Below are positions 18,513 through 27,808 of a stretch of 64,000 nt of DNA, piece by piece; the first letter of the stretch is position 1, and each line of letters opens with the position of its first letter. The DNA is from PALSA-188 sp963720075. GTDB taxonomy: Bacteria; Acidobacteriota; Terriglobia; Terriglobales; Acidobacteriaceae. A program made the position numbers and the translations under genes. The notes beneath the pieces were generated by a model. The model searched no databases. It saw only the letters and a program-made list of their open reading frames with translations, and had not been told where the DNA came from. The stretch spans positions 1,178,001-1,242,000 of the forward strand of contig CAVREG010000019.1 in assembly GCA_963720075.1 (NCBI GenBank). The letters are read 5' to 3'.

Positions 18513-19129
18513 GGGGAGATTCGACTTGTGGGGTCCTTCATTCAATCTATAATCGGTGATCGGCAGTGTTGCTTGAGCAGGTTGCTCCTATCCGATCGGA
18601 ACCCGCCACGCGCAGAAGGCATTTAAATGCAGCGATTAAGGACCCCTATCCGGGCAGGCATGTTGTCCCACGATTCGTTCCATAGGTGGTGGCGTAAAAA
18701 TGTATTTGCGGCAGATAAATGCCGACGTGTCGGCATAAAATTTCTCAGTAAGAGAGACTTCCTCGCCTGAATCCGACGGACTAGGTATAAGCACTTATGT
18801 CAAAAGTTCCTTCTACAGGAAGTCCTCAGAACTAATTACACTATTTCCAAGGGCTGATCCTGCAACCCGTTCGCTAAGAGGGAGGTTCATCTCTGAGTTA
18901 AGCAAAGCCTGCGACTTCTGATAGTTGCACCCTGAAACGGCCTCTCTCGGTACGACGTTACCCCTGAGTCTTGCGCTTTACTTTTGCAGGTGCGCGGTAC
19001 CGCATAGTAATCTAAGATGAAATTTTGAGACTCGAATTCTCGTCGGTACTGCAAGGGTGAGTGGCGACCTCGGCCTGTTGCGGGATTCCAACATATTCAT
19101 AACTCAAGAGATATTGGAGGTTTAAAGAT
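18513..19129. other. Gene-free interval upstream of sat/cysC
   Basis: About 620 bases with no convincing coding frame between divergent genes (the HTH cassette and the PAPS gene). It must hold promoters for both directions. I see an 18-base near-palindrome at 18719-18736 but no recognisable riboswitch or small RNA. TTGGAGG at about 19114-19120 is the ribosome-binding site of the TTG start at 19130. Confidence 0.5.
18719..18736. promoter_or_regulatory. Palindromic operator-like site
   Basis: ATGCCGAC and GTCGGCAT are perfect 8-base inverted halves separated by GT. The spacer is too short for a stable RNA hairpin, so a dimeric repressor site is more likely. It lies about 400 bases upstream of the PAPS synthetase gene. 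Confidence 0.35.
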
Positions 19130-20866
19130 TTGACCGCTTCGACCAGCCACCTTATCCCGCCTCACGGCGGCGAACTAATTGATTTGAGTGTTCCGCCTGA
19201 GCAGGCTAATGAGTTAAAAGCGCAATCCCGCGAATGGCCGTCCTGGGACCTTACGCCGCGCCAGCTTTGCGACTTGGAACTCCTGATGAGCGGTGGCTTC
19301 TCGCCCCTGCGAGGATTTATGACTCGCGCGGACTACGACGGGGTGTGTCACAACATGCGGCTGGCCAGCGGTGTTCTCTGGCCCATTCCGATCACGCTGG
19401 ATGTGAAGGAAGAGTTTGCCAAATCCTTGAAGCCGGGTACCAGCAAGGTGGCCTTGCGTGACCCCGAGGGCGTGATGCTCGGCGTTTTGCACGTGGAGGA
19501 AATCTGGCAACCTGATCGTGAGGCTGAAGCGAAGTCGGTATTTGGCACCACCAGCCCCGCTCATCCCGGCGTGGATTACTTATTGAATAAGGGGAACGCC
19601 TGGTATGTCGGCGGACGAGTGCAAGGAATGCAATCGCCCTCGCATTATGATTTCAAGAATCTGCGTCTTACTCCAGCAGAACTTCGTGCCGAGTTCGCGC
19701 GATTAGGATGGCGCCGCGTAGTAGCCTTTCAGACCCGAAACCCCATGCACCGCGCGCACGTCGAACTCACATTCCGTGCCGCGAAAAACGTCGAGGCGAA
19801 TCTGCTGATTCATCCTTCAGTTGGCATGACAAAGCCGGGAGACGTTGATTATTTCACTCGCGTTCGCTGCTATCAGTTGCTGATTCCAAAATATCCGCAC
19901 GGGACCGTTAAGCTCTCTCTCCTTCCGCTTGCAATGCGCATGGGCGGTCCGCGCGAAGCTATCTGGCATGCACTAATCCGCAAGAATCATGGTGTCACTC
20001 ATTTTATTGTTGGCCGCGATCACGCGGGTCCCGGCAATGATACCAATGGCAAGCCTTTCTACGGCCCCTACGACGCACAGGAGCTTTTCAAGAAACATGA
20101 AGCCGACATGGGCGTCACCATGGTGCCCTTTCAAATGATGGTCTTTTTGGAGGATCAGGATCGCTACGTTCCCGAGGATGAAGTTCCCAAAGGATCTCGC
20201 GTGCTGAATCTCTCCGGCACAGAACAGCGCCGACGATTGAATGAAGGTAGTGATATTCCTTCATGGTTCACTTATCCAGAGGTGGTTGCAGAACTTCGAC
20301 GCAGTTATCCGCCTCGCCACAAGCAGGGACTGACCATTTTTTTCACCGGCCTCTCAGGGTCGGGAAAATCAACCATCGCCAATGTTTTGATCACTAAATT
20401 CCTGGAGGCAGGTGGCCGTCCCGTTACTTTGCTCGACGGCGATCTCGTCAGAAAGCACTTGTCTTCGGAGCTAGGATTCTCTAAAGAACATCGCGATATC
20501 AACATTCGTCGCATTGGCTACGTGGCATCGGAAATTACAAAGAACGGTGGCATCGCAATCTGCGCGCCAATCGCGCCTTACGACGCGACTCGCAAGCATG
20601 TTCGCAGCGCGATTGAACCGCACGGCGGATTTATCCTTGTTCACATCGCCACATCGGTCGAAGTGTGCGAGCAGCGGGATCGCAAAGGGCTCTATGCAAA
20701 GGCACGAGCCGGTATATTGAAAGAATTTACCGGGATTTCGGACCCGTACGAGGAACCGAAAGACGCTGAGGTAGTTATCAACACCGCAGAGCTTACGGCC
20801 GAGGAAGCCGCGCAGCAGATTTTCCTCCATCTCGAGCGCGAAGGCTTCATCGGTGCCGCGTCTTGA
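19130..20866 (+). CDS. Bifunctional ATP sulfurylase / APS kinase (PAPS synthesis)
   Basis: A 578-aa fusion. Residues 1 to about 395 are ATP sulfurylase, with the nucleotide-binding motifs FQTRNPMHRAHVE and VGRDHAGPG. Residues from about 400 are APS kinase with Walker A GLSGSGKST at 407-415. The protein turns sulfate and ATP into APS and then PAPS, the sulfate donor of sulfotransferases. The start is TTG 19130, seven or so bases after GGAGG. No APS or PAPS reductase lies nearby, while two sulfotransferases and a CysQ-like PAP phosphatase do, so this copy likely serves sulfation rather than cysteine synthesis. The symbol is left open because names for this fusion vary (sat/cysC). Confidence 0.95.
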   Translation: MTASTSHLIPPHGGELIDLSVPPEQANELKAQSREWPSWDLTPRQLCDLELLMSGGFSPLRGFMTRADYDGVCHNMRLASGVLWPIPITLDVKEEFAKSLKPGTSKVALRDPEGVMLGVLHVEEIWQPDREAEAKSVFGTTSPAHPGVDYLLNKGNAWYVGGRVQGMQSPSHYDFKNLRLTPAELRAEFARLGWRRVVAFQTRNPMHRAHVELTFRAAKNVEANLLIHPSVGMTKPGDVDYFTRVRCYQLLIPKYPHGTVKLSLLPLAMRMGGPREAIWHALIRKNHGVTHFIVGRDHAGPGNDTNGKPFYGPYDAQELFKKHEADMGVTMVPFQMMVFLEDQDRYVPEDEVPKGSRVLNLSGTEQRRRLNEGSDIPSWFTYPEVVAELRRSYPPRHKQGLTIFFTGLSGSGKSTIANVLITKFLEAGGRPVTLLDGDLVRKHLSSELGFSKEHRDINIRRIGYVASEITKNGGIAICAPIAPYDATRKHVRSAIEPHGGFILVHIATSVEVCEQRDRKGLYAKARAGILKEFTGISDPYEEPKDAEVVINTAELTAEEAAQQIFLHLEREGFIGAAS

Positions 20867-20943
20867 TGGATGCCGAATGAAAGCCGTCTTTTATCGGACA
20901 AATTTACTGCGAGACACCGTATTGGGGTAAGGGGGAAGTAGGG

Positions 20944-21996
20944 ATGACCAAAGCTGATAGCACTCCTTCCTCGTCTCAGGCTCAGACTTCGCCGATTCTA
21001 GTCAGCGTTATTATCCCTGCTTACAACGCGGCTGGCTGCATCTGCAAAGCCCTCGATTCTGTATTCGCCCAAACCTTCCTGGATTACGAAGTCATCGTTG
21101 TCAATGACGGGTCTCCGGACACGGAAATACTGGAACAGGCTCTAGAGCCATACATGGCGCGTATCCGCTATCTCAAGCAACCGAACAAGGGGCCGGGAGC
21201 CGCGCGAAATGCAGCCATTTTGCAGATGCGCGGCAAATATGCGGCGTTTCTCGATAGTGATGATGTTTGGTTGCCGGCGCATCTTGTCAGGCAAATCGAG
21301 ATGCTAAAGGCTGATCCATCCCTGGATCTCGTGTACGCGGACTCTATTCTCACGGAGAAAGGCGTTGCTGTCGGACATGCATTCGGGCGCGAGCCGCAAT
21401 CGTCTCCAGTCACTTTTGAATTTATCTTGACCGAGAATTGCACCGTCGGAACGTCATCCACCGTCGCATCTCGCGATGCTCTGATTGCCGCCGGCCTCTT
21501 TGATGAACGTTTCAAATGTTGCGAAGATTTCGATCTTTGGCTGCGAATGTCATTTCGTGGAGCAAAGATGAACTACGATCCCGCCGTTCATGTCTACCAT
21601 GCTTTTTACGCAGAAAGCTTGTCCGGCGACCGCTTCGCGATGAAAAAAGCCCGCATCGACGTCTACGAGAAAACGGCTTCGACTCTGCCGGTTTCCGCGC
21701 AACAGCAGTCTCTGATTCGGAGCTTGATTGATATCACGGAGACGAGGTGCCAGACCGACCTTGTTAAGAAATTCTTGCACGACGGCAAGTACGATAAAGC
21801 GCTGGAAGCCGCAAAGCGCGCCAGTCTCGTTAAGTCGAACTGGAAAGTGCGCCTGACTGTATTCGGGGTCGAGCGGACGCCGCGCCTTTTTCGTCTCTCT
21901 CATCTGGCCTACGAACGATTTCTTTCCTATCGCGCAGGGAGGAACTCGGCCAAGTCTGTCCGAAGGCTGAAACTCTCGGCTGGGGGCATCCCATGA
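20944..21996 (+). CDS. Family 2 glycosyltransferase
   Basis: A 350-aa cytoplasmic GT-A enzyme. The N-terminal nucleotide-sugar domain has VSVIIPAYNAAGCICKALDS, VVNDGSPD, GPGAARNAAI and the metal-binding FLDSDDVW. A later CEDFDLWLRM segment is the usual acceptor-side ED-x-D/W motif. The last ~90 residues are helical. It adds a sugar to a growing glycan, likely the one sulfated by the next two genes. ATG 20944 follows GGGGGAAG. The stop overlaps the first sulfotransferase start (ATGA). Donor sugar is unknown. Confidence 0.9.
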   Translation: MTKADSTPSSSQAQTSPILVSVIIPAYNAAGCICKALDSVFAQTFLDYEVIVVNDGSPDTEILEQALEPYMARIRYLKQPNKGPGAARNAAILQMRGKYAAFLDSDDVWLPAHLVRQIEMLKADPSLDLVYADSILTEKGVAVGHAFGREPQSSPVTFEFILTENCTVGTSSTVASRDALIAAGLFDERFKCCEDFDLWLRMSFRGAKMNYDPAVHVYHAFYAESLSGDRFAMKKARIDVYEKTASTLPVSAQQQSLIRSLIDITETRCQTDLVKKFLHDGKYDKALEAAKRASLVKSNWKVRLTVFGVERTPRLFRLSHLAYERFLSYRAGRNSAKSVRRLKLSAGGIP

Positions 21997-22862
21997 TTCG
22001 GCACCTCATTGCTGGAGCAAAGCGCTCGTTGGGACTTCACCATCCCGGTCGCAATATGGTGGTGTTCCCGGACGATATTTTTATTGTCTCTTACCCCAAG
22101 TCCGGGAATACATGGACACGCTTTCTCATCGCGAATCTGGTTCATCCGGCGCCGCCAATCGATTTTTCCAATATTGACACCATCATCCCGGAGATGGAAT
22201 CGCTGTCCAAGAGGGACTTGGAGAAGCTGCCGCGGCCGCGGATTCTCAAAAGTCACGAATACTTTGACCCGCATTACCGCAAAATTATTTATGTGGTGCG
22301 AGACCCGAGAGATGTAGTTCTTTCGCAATACCATTTCCATCGAAAACGGAACGTTGTCGTGGACAATTCTCCTATGGAGACCTTTGTTACTCGATTTGTC
22401 GCGGGCGAGACCAGCGATTATGGATCATGGGGAGAAAATGTCGCGAGCTGGCTGTCAACTCGATGGAACCATCCTGGATTTCTGTTGTTGCGCTACGAAG
22501 ACATGATCCACGACATCGTCCGCGAACTAGCGAAGGTGGCTTCTTTTCTGGCAATTGATGCGCCCGAGGAGAGCCTGCGGCGGGCGGCAGAACGAAGCTC
22601 GTCCGATCAAATGCGCAGGCTGGAGAAACAACAGGGGCAGAATTGGTCTTTGACGAAAAAGACTCGTAGCGATATTCCCTTCGTCCGATCCGCCAAAGCG
22701 GGGGGATGGAAAGCTGAATTGTCTCCCAACGGGATTCGCGCAATTGAATCTGCATGGTCTCCACTCATGCGGCAATTGGGCTACGAGCTTTCTTCTTTCA
22801 ACGCGAACGACACAGCGTCACCGAGTTTCGCGGAAACGGTGCTCAACGGACCAGGCCGATGA
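21993..22862 (+). CDS. PAPS-dependent sulfotransferase, copy 1
   Basis: A 289-aa protein of the eukaryotic-like sulfotransferase family. The 5'-phosphosulfate loop YPKSGNTWTR is at residues 34-43 and the 3'-phosphate region is RDPRD at 103-107, followed by GFLLLRYEDMI. A C-terminal KxGGWK-type segment (SAKAGGWKAEL) completes the PAPS site. It transfers sulfate from PAPS to a hydroxyl or amine, here probably on a glycan or lipid-linked sugar. It overlaps the glycosyltransferase upstream and the second sulfotransferase downstream by four bases each, showing a tight operon. Confidence 0.9.
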   Translation: MIRHLIAGAKRSLGLHHPGRNMVVFPDDIFIVSYPKSGNTWTRFLIANLVHPAPPIDFSNIDTIIPEMESLSKRDLEKLPRPRILKSHEYFDPHYRKIIYVVRDPRDVVLSQYHFHRKRNVVVDNSPMETFVTRFVAGETSDYGSWGENVASWLSTRWNHPGFLLLRYEDMIHDIVRELAKVASFLAIDAPEESLRRAAERSSSDQMRRLEKQQGQNWSLTKKTRSDIPFVRSAKAGGWKAELSPNGIRAIESAWSPLMRQLGYELSSFNANDTASPSFAETVLNGPGR

Positions 22863-23755
22863 TATACGGCATCCGAAAAATCGTTCAGTATGCGCTCGGA
22901 ACGGACATCGCTGGGCGCAATCTCGCAATATATCCCGATGATCTCTTTATCGTTTCTTATCCGCGTTCAGGCAATACCTGGACGCGTTTCTTGATTGCAA
23001 ACCTGCTGCACCCCGAAGAGCCGGCGACTTTTGCGAACATCGAACGTCTCGTTCCAGACAGCGAAGCGCAATCGAACCGCTACTTGAAGCGAATCGCCAG
23101 ACCGCGTCTGATCAAGAGTCATCAATACTTTGATCCCAGATACAAGAAAGTAATTTACATCGCTCGCGATCCCCGGGACGTAGCTCTCTCCAACTATGAC
23201 TTCGCGCGCAAGTATCGCCACATTAAAGACGATTACCCTCTCGTTAGTTACGTCAGTGATTTCGTGCAGGGTAGGCTTACTTCAGCCGACTGGGGTACAT
23301 GGGGAGAAAATGTCGGGAGCTGGGTCGCGGCTCGGGGTGGCAGCGCAGGATTTTTGCTGCTGCGATATGAAGACATGATTTCCGACGCTCAACTCGAATT
23401 GCAAAGGGTAGCCGATTTCCTGGAGATAGAAGCTTCCAAACAGCGCATTGCACAAGCAGTGGAACGGAGTTCGGCACAGGCCATGCGGGGCCTGGAAAAA
23501 ACTCAGGGCAAGGATTGGGTTTCGACTAAGAACAAGCGGACCGACATTCCCTTCATTCGCACAGCGGTCTCAGGAGACTGGAAAGATAAGTTGCCGCAAG
23601 GCTCGGCGCGGGAGATTGAATCCGCATGGGGACCCCTGATGACTAAGCTCGAGTATGAAATCGGCGGGAAGCGAACTTCCGACGGGCAAGACCTAATGGA
23701 TGGGATCGAAAAATCCGCAGGTCTGCAAATCACGCCGGTGCGGGAGCGAGTGTGA
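22859..23755 (+). CDS. PAPS-dependent sulfotransferase, copy 2
   Basis: A 298-aa paralogue of the gene before it: the phosphosulfate loop YPRSGNTWTRFLIANL starts at the same residue (34) and matches copy 1 in 15 of 16 positions. RDPRD and GFLLLRYEDMI are also kept. The frame opens at 22754, but the ATG at 22859 overlaps the previous stop and aligns with copy 1. The pair arose by tandem duplication. Divergence in the middle (residues 60-90 and 115-140) suggests they sulfate different positions or sugars. The stop overlaps the GTG of the next gene. Confidence 0.9.
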   Translation: MIYGIRKIVQYALGTDIAGRNLAIYPDDLFIVSYPRSGNTWTRFLIANLLHPEEPATFANIERLVPDSEAQSNRYLKRIARPRLIKSHQYFDPRYKKVIYIARDPRDVALSNYDFARKYRHIKDDYPLVSYVSDFVQGRLTSADWGTWGENVGSWVAARGGSAGFLLLRYEDMISDAQLELQRVADFLEIEASKQRIAQAVERSSAQAMRGLEKTQGKDWVSTKNKRTDIPFIRTAVSGDWKDKLPQGSAREIESAWGPLMTKLEYEIGGKRTSDGQDLMDGIEKSAGLQITPVRERV

Positions 23756-24792
23756 GCCAGGACAAGATTCGCCTTGGCATACTGGGTTGCGGCGCAATTA
23801 CCAGGATCGAACATCTTCCGGCGGCGCTTGCTCACGGCGGCATAGAGCTCACGGCGTTGGTTGACACCGATGTACGACGCGCAAACGCATTAGGCGAAGC
23901 GTCGCGACGGAAGTGCAGTGTGGGAGATGACTTTCGTCCCATCCTTTCGCAAGTGGACGCCTTCATCAACGCTTTGCCCAATCACCTTCACGCCCCGGTT
24001 ACTCTGGAAATCCTCCGCGCTGGCGTGCATGTGCTATGTGAAAAACCGCTGGCCACGAATGCGTCCGACGCGCGTGCATGCGCCGAAGCTGCCGAGCAGA
24101 ACAAAGTTGTGTTGGCCGTAGGCATGAATCGCAGGTTCTCTGGCAGCCATAAGCTGCTTCATTTGATTTTGCAGGAGAAGTTATTAGGCGGGATCGAAAA
24201 CTATGACTGCCAGTACGGTGGAGCCTGGGATTGGAAGAGTGCCTCAGGGTTCTATTTGTCGCGGGCACAGGCCGGCGGCGGAGCTTTGATTGACTTCGGA
24301 GTTCACCTCCTGGACAGTTTGATTGACTGGTTCGGTCCCGTAACCGGCTTCGATTATCAGGACGACAATTGGGGAAGCGGCCTTGAAGCCAACGCCATTC
24401 TCGACCTTAAGCACGAAGGAAGACACGGAGCGATCAGCGGCCAAGTGAGAGTCAGCCGAACTTTCCCTTTGAAGAATCGGCTTCTGATTCGGGGCAGCGA
24501 GGCGGAGGGAGAAATCGCCAATGCCGATCCCGATGCAGTAATGGTACACCGATTGCTGCAAGGACAGCGATTGAGCGAGACCATTCGTTTGGCGGGATTT
24601 TCAAATACGAGCAGCTTTTACAAGCAGCTCGACAACTTCGTGCAAAGTATTCGCGGCGAACAAAAGCCGGAGGTGGATGGGTTTCAGGCGGCTCGAGTCC
24701 TGCAACTGGTCGAGGACTGCTATTTGAATGCCAGAAGAATTCCGGAACCTTGGTCCGAAGTAGGAAGCTCTCGGCACGAGGTTTTGGCGTGA
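23752..24792 (+). CDS. Gfo/Idh/MocA-family sugar oxidoreductase
   Basis: A 346-aa protein with an N-terminal Rossmann fold (LGILGCGAITRIEHLP) and the family's EKP motif in VLCEKPLATN. The C-terminal alpha/beta domain includes GGGALIDFGVHLLD, where the D/H pair lies near the active site. Members oxidise or epimerise sugars and nucleotide sugars with NAD(P). It starts at GTG 23752, overlapping the previous stop by four bases, and its own stop overlaps the next GTG. It likely prepares an unusual sugar for the sulfated glycan; the exact substrate cannot be told. Confidence 0.88.
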   Translation: MSQDKIRLGILGCGAITRIEHLPAALAHGGIELTALVDTDVRRANALGEASRRKCSVGDDFRPILSQVDAFINALPNHLHAPVTLEILRAGVHVLCEKPLATNASDARACAEAAEQNKVVLAVGMNRRFSGSHKLLHLILQEKLLGGIENYDCQYGGAWDWKSASGFYLSRAQAGGGALIDFGVHLLDSLIDWFGPVTGFDYQDDNWGSGLEANAILDLKHEGRHGAISGQVRVSRTFPLKNRLLIRGSEAEGEIANADPDAVMVHRLLQGQRLSETIRLAGFSNTSSFYKQLDNFVQSIRGEQKPEVDGFQAARVLQLVEDCYLNARRIPEPWSEVGSSRHEVLA

Positions 24793-25940
24793 ATTGGCGG
24801 GACAAAACCATCTTCGTCACTGGTGCGACCGGCTTCATAGGAGGCCGGATTTGCGAACGTCTGGTACAAGAGGGAGCCGCAAAAACCCGGGCGTTAGTTC
24901 ATAGCATGCACCGTGCGGCGCGAATAGCACGCTTGCCGATTGAACTGTGTCCAGGCGACCTGCTTGACCCTTCTTCGCTTGGTCCTGCGATGGGCGATTC
25001 CAAAATCGTGATTCACTGCGGCCTGGCTAGCGCGCGTGCCATCGTGCGCGGCACGGAAAATTTGCTTGAAGTGTCCTTGAAAGGGGGCGTCGAACGTTTT
25101 GTGCACATGAGTACCGCCGCGGTATACGGTTTGACTCCGCCGCCAGGTTCTGAAACTGAGAGTTTTCCGATTCGCTTGACGGGCGACGGGTACTGTGACA
25201 ATAAAGCTCGGGCCGAAACAGCAGTTGGAAAATTTGGAAAGCGCGGGTTGCCTGCCGTTATCTTGCGTCCGTCCATTGTTTACGGACCTTATTCAAGTTG
25301 GTCCACCCGGCTGATTCCAGATCTGAAGGCGGACCATGTGGCTTTGATTGATGGCGGCGGTGGCGTATGCAACACGACTTACGTGGACAATTTGATTGAC
25401 GCAATCTTTCTCGCATTGGAAAACGATCGGGCACTAGGAGAAACATTTTTCGTTACCGATGGAGAAAGAGTGACTTGGGCGGACTTTGTCAGAGCTCACG
25501 TAGCCATGCTCGACGGTCATCCGTCTCCTGCGAATATTTCGAGGCAAGAAGTGATGGCCTATTACGAAAGCGAGCAAGGGATGTTGGCTCGGTCAGTGCG
25601 AGCGAGCGCTAGGGTTCTTCGCAGCCGGGAGCTGCGACAACTGCTGCTTGAGATTCCAATTACCGAACGCGTTCTTTCCAAGGCGTGGGGCTGGATGGAA
25701 TCTTTGAACGAAGAACAAAAGAGAAACATCCGGTCTCGCCTTGGCGTTCAGCCGCGCGATAAGGTTGAGACTCTGAACGGTCGGTATGTGCCAGATAAAG
25801 TGGAACTTGCTACTCAAACAGGGACCGTGTTCTTTAGCATCGAAAAAGCTCAGCGTCTCTTAGCCTATTCGCCTCGCGTGGAGTTCGAGCAAGGAATGCA
25901 CCGAGTCGAGCAGTGGCTGAGATTCGCCAATTACCTGTAG
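24789..25940 (+). CDS. Extended SDR, nucleotide-sugar epimerase/dehydratase-like
   Basis: A 383-aa extended short-chain dehydrogenase. The NAD-binding motif FVTGATGFIGG is at the N-terminus, HMSTAAVYG supplies the catalytic Ser/Thr region and GYCDNK gives the Y-x3-K pair. LRPSIVYGPYS and a VDNLIDAI segment are typical of sugar-nucleotide epimerases. I choose GTG 24789 because it overlaps the upstream stop (GTGA); the frame itself opens at 24750. Residues 260-383 are a long tail with no family I know. It probably alters a sugar used by the neighbouring glycosyltransferase. Confidence 0.85.
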   Translation: MNWRDKTIFVTGATGFIGGRICERLVQEGAAKTRALVHSMHRAARIARLPIELCPGDLLDPSSLGPAMGDSKIVIHCGLASARAIVRGTENLLEVSLKGGVERFVHMSTAAVYGLTPPPGSETESFPIRLTGDGYCDNKARAETAVGKFGKRGLPAVILRPSIVYGPYSSWSTRLIPDLKADHVALIDGGGGVCNTTYVDNLIDAIFLALENDRALGETFFVTDGERVTWADFVRAHVAMLDGHPSPANISRQEVMAYYESEQGMLARSVRASARVLRSRELRQLLLEIPITERVLSKAWGWMESLNEEQKRNIRSRLGVQPRDKVETLNGRYVPDKVELATQTGTVFFSIEKAQRLLAYSPRVEFEQGMHRVEQWLRFANYL

Positions 25941-26003
25941 CTGCGCCGCTTTCGATTGTTGGACTAAGTCCCCTTTGTCCCTGTCAGACCTACGGGATAC
26001 GCT

Positions 26004-27563
26004 ATGCGAAAGTTTGAAAAAGCTCGATTGCTTAAAAATGTCGGGTCCAGCTGGTTCTCCCTCGCAATCAACATGGCGGTCGGAGTTTTCCTATCTCCCT
26101 TCATCATCCATCGGCTGGGTGACACCGCCTATGGAATTTGGGTCCTGATCTTCTCCTTTACTGGCTACTACGGGCTGTTCGATCTCGGCATACGCTCATC
26201 CATTGTCCGCTACGTTTCGAAGTTTGCGGCAACCGGGGAGAACGAAGAAATCTCGAAGCTGATCAGCACGAGCTTCTTCACCTACACCTGCATCGGCGCA
26301 GCCACGATGCTGGTCACAATTACGATTTCCATATTTCTAAACAAGATTTTTCATATTCCCGATGAATTCCGCTCGTCCGCGCGATTGCTCCTCTTAATGG
26401 TCGGCGGCGCGATTGCCCTGGGATTCCCTCTCGGTGTTTTCGGTGGCGTTTTGGAGGGCCTGCAAAAATTCTATATTTTGAACTGGACCAGCATTACCAG
26501 CGCGATTATTCGCGCCTTGTTAATCGTATTCTTTCTGGAGAGGGGATATGGACTGTTAACAGCCGCGGCTATCACCGTAACCCTTCCTCTGTTGTCAGCC
26601 GGATTTCGGGCGACAGTAGCGCTGCGAGCCTTGCCGGTTTCCCTAAAACTTGAGTATGTGAACCGCACAACCTTTCGGGAGATGGCCGGTTACAGTGGCA
26701 TTACTTTGATGATTATCATGGCGGCCAAACTGCGCTTTCAAACCGACGAGATCGTCATCGGAACAGCTTTGTCAGCGGCCGCCATTACCTACTTCTCGAT
26801 CGGTGCGCGAATCGTGGACTACGCGACCGACATCGTGAACAGTCTCGCTCAACTCTTTGTGCCGATGTCCAGCCAGTCCGATGCCAGCGGCAACATCAAT
26901 CGCCTGCGAAAAATATTTGTCGCCGGAAACCGCGCCTGCGCATTCACAATACTGCCCATATCAGCCACGCTAATTATTCTAGGAAAGTCGGTCATTGAAG
27001 TATGGGTGGGCCGCAAATATATAGAACAAAGTTACCCTGTTCTTTTGATCTTAATTGTTCCGTGCACTTTGATGCTGGCCCAAGCCGCCTCTGGCCGCAT
27101 CCTGCTTGGCATGGGCAGACACAAGACCCTGGCGATTGTGAGTTTGGTCGAGGGAATTTCAAATTTATTGCTGAGCATCCTACTGGTTCGACCCTATGGA
27201 ATAATCGGGGATGCCGTCGGAACCGCGATTCCATTGACATGCACGATGGTTTTTTTTATGCCGCGTCACCTTTGCGGCAAACTGGGCCTTCGAGTTAATA
27301 CCTTTCTTCAACAGGCATATTCGCTGCCCGTGATCCTCTGCATTCCAATGGTGGCCGTCTTACTGTTATTGCATCGCTGGTTCATCCCACACACTCGCCT
27401 TCAATTGGGAACCCAGGTTTTCGCCGCGGGCCTCACATATGGGATTGGCATGCTGTGGGCGTTCCTGACGAACAAAGCATTTCACATTCCTGATCTCAGT
27501 CCAATCGAAGACGAAGCTCTTCTTGAGGTTTCAATTCGAAGTCAAGTGGAGGGAACTTACTAG
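26004..27563 (+). CDS. Wzx-type polysaccharide flippase (MOP superfamily)
   Basis: A 519-aa integral membrane protein with about 12-14 hydrophobic helices. The N-terminus (NVGSSWFSLAINMAVGVFLS, then HRLGDTAYGIWVLIFS) is typical of oligosaccharide translocases. It would flip a lipid-linked repeat unit from the cytoplasmic to the periplasmic face. It lies 63 bases after the SDR gene in the same direction, so the cluster makes a glycan that leaves the cytoplasm. No Wzy polymerase is recognised in the window. Confidence 0.88.
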   Translation: MRKFEKARLLKNVGSSWFSLAINMAVGVFLSPFIIHRLGDTAYGIWVLIFSFTGYYGLFDLGIRSSIVRYVSKFAATGENEEISKLISTSFFTYTCIGAATMLVTITISIFLNKIFHIPDEFRSSARLLLLMVGGAIALGFPLGVFGGVLEGLQKFYILNWTSITSAIIRALLIVFFLERGYGLLTAAAITVTLPLLSAGFRATVALRALPVSLKLEYVNRTTFREMAGYSGITLMIIMAAKLRFQTDEIVIGTALSAAAITYFSIGARIVDYATDIVNSLAQLFVPMSSQSDASGNINRLRKIFVAGNRACAFTILPISATLIILGKSVIEVWVGRKYIEQSYPVLLILIVPCTLMLAQAASGRILLGMGRHKTLAIVSLVEGISNLLLSILLVRPYGIIGDAVGTAIPLTCTMVFFMPRHLCGKLGLRVNTFLQQAYSLPVILCIPMVAVLLLLHRWFIPHTRLQLGTQVFAAGLTYGIGMLWAFLTNKAFHIPDLSPIEDEALLEVSIRSQVEGTY

Positions 27564-27808
27564 GGCGAGTTTCAATTCCGGCAGGCGTGTACATCTCGGC
27601 CTGAAATTATGCATGTACAACATTCCGGCGAGTCTAGAACTCGAAACACCTGAAAAATACCGGCGAGTACGGTACGATATGCAACATCGGCGATTGATGA
27701 CTTACCGTATGCGTATCTAGTCCTTTTTAATAATCCCCAATATCTTCAAGGAACCGAGTGCGCATGATAGGAAAATTGTTTTCTATTGGCCAGGGATAAC
27801 ACTATTTC

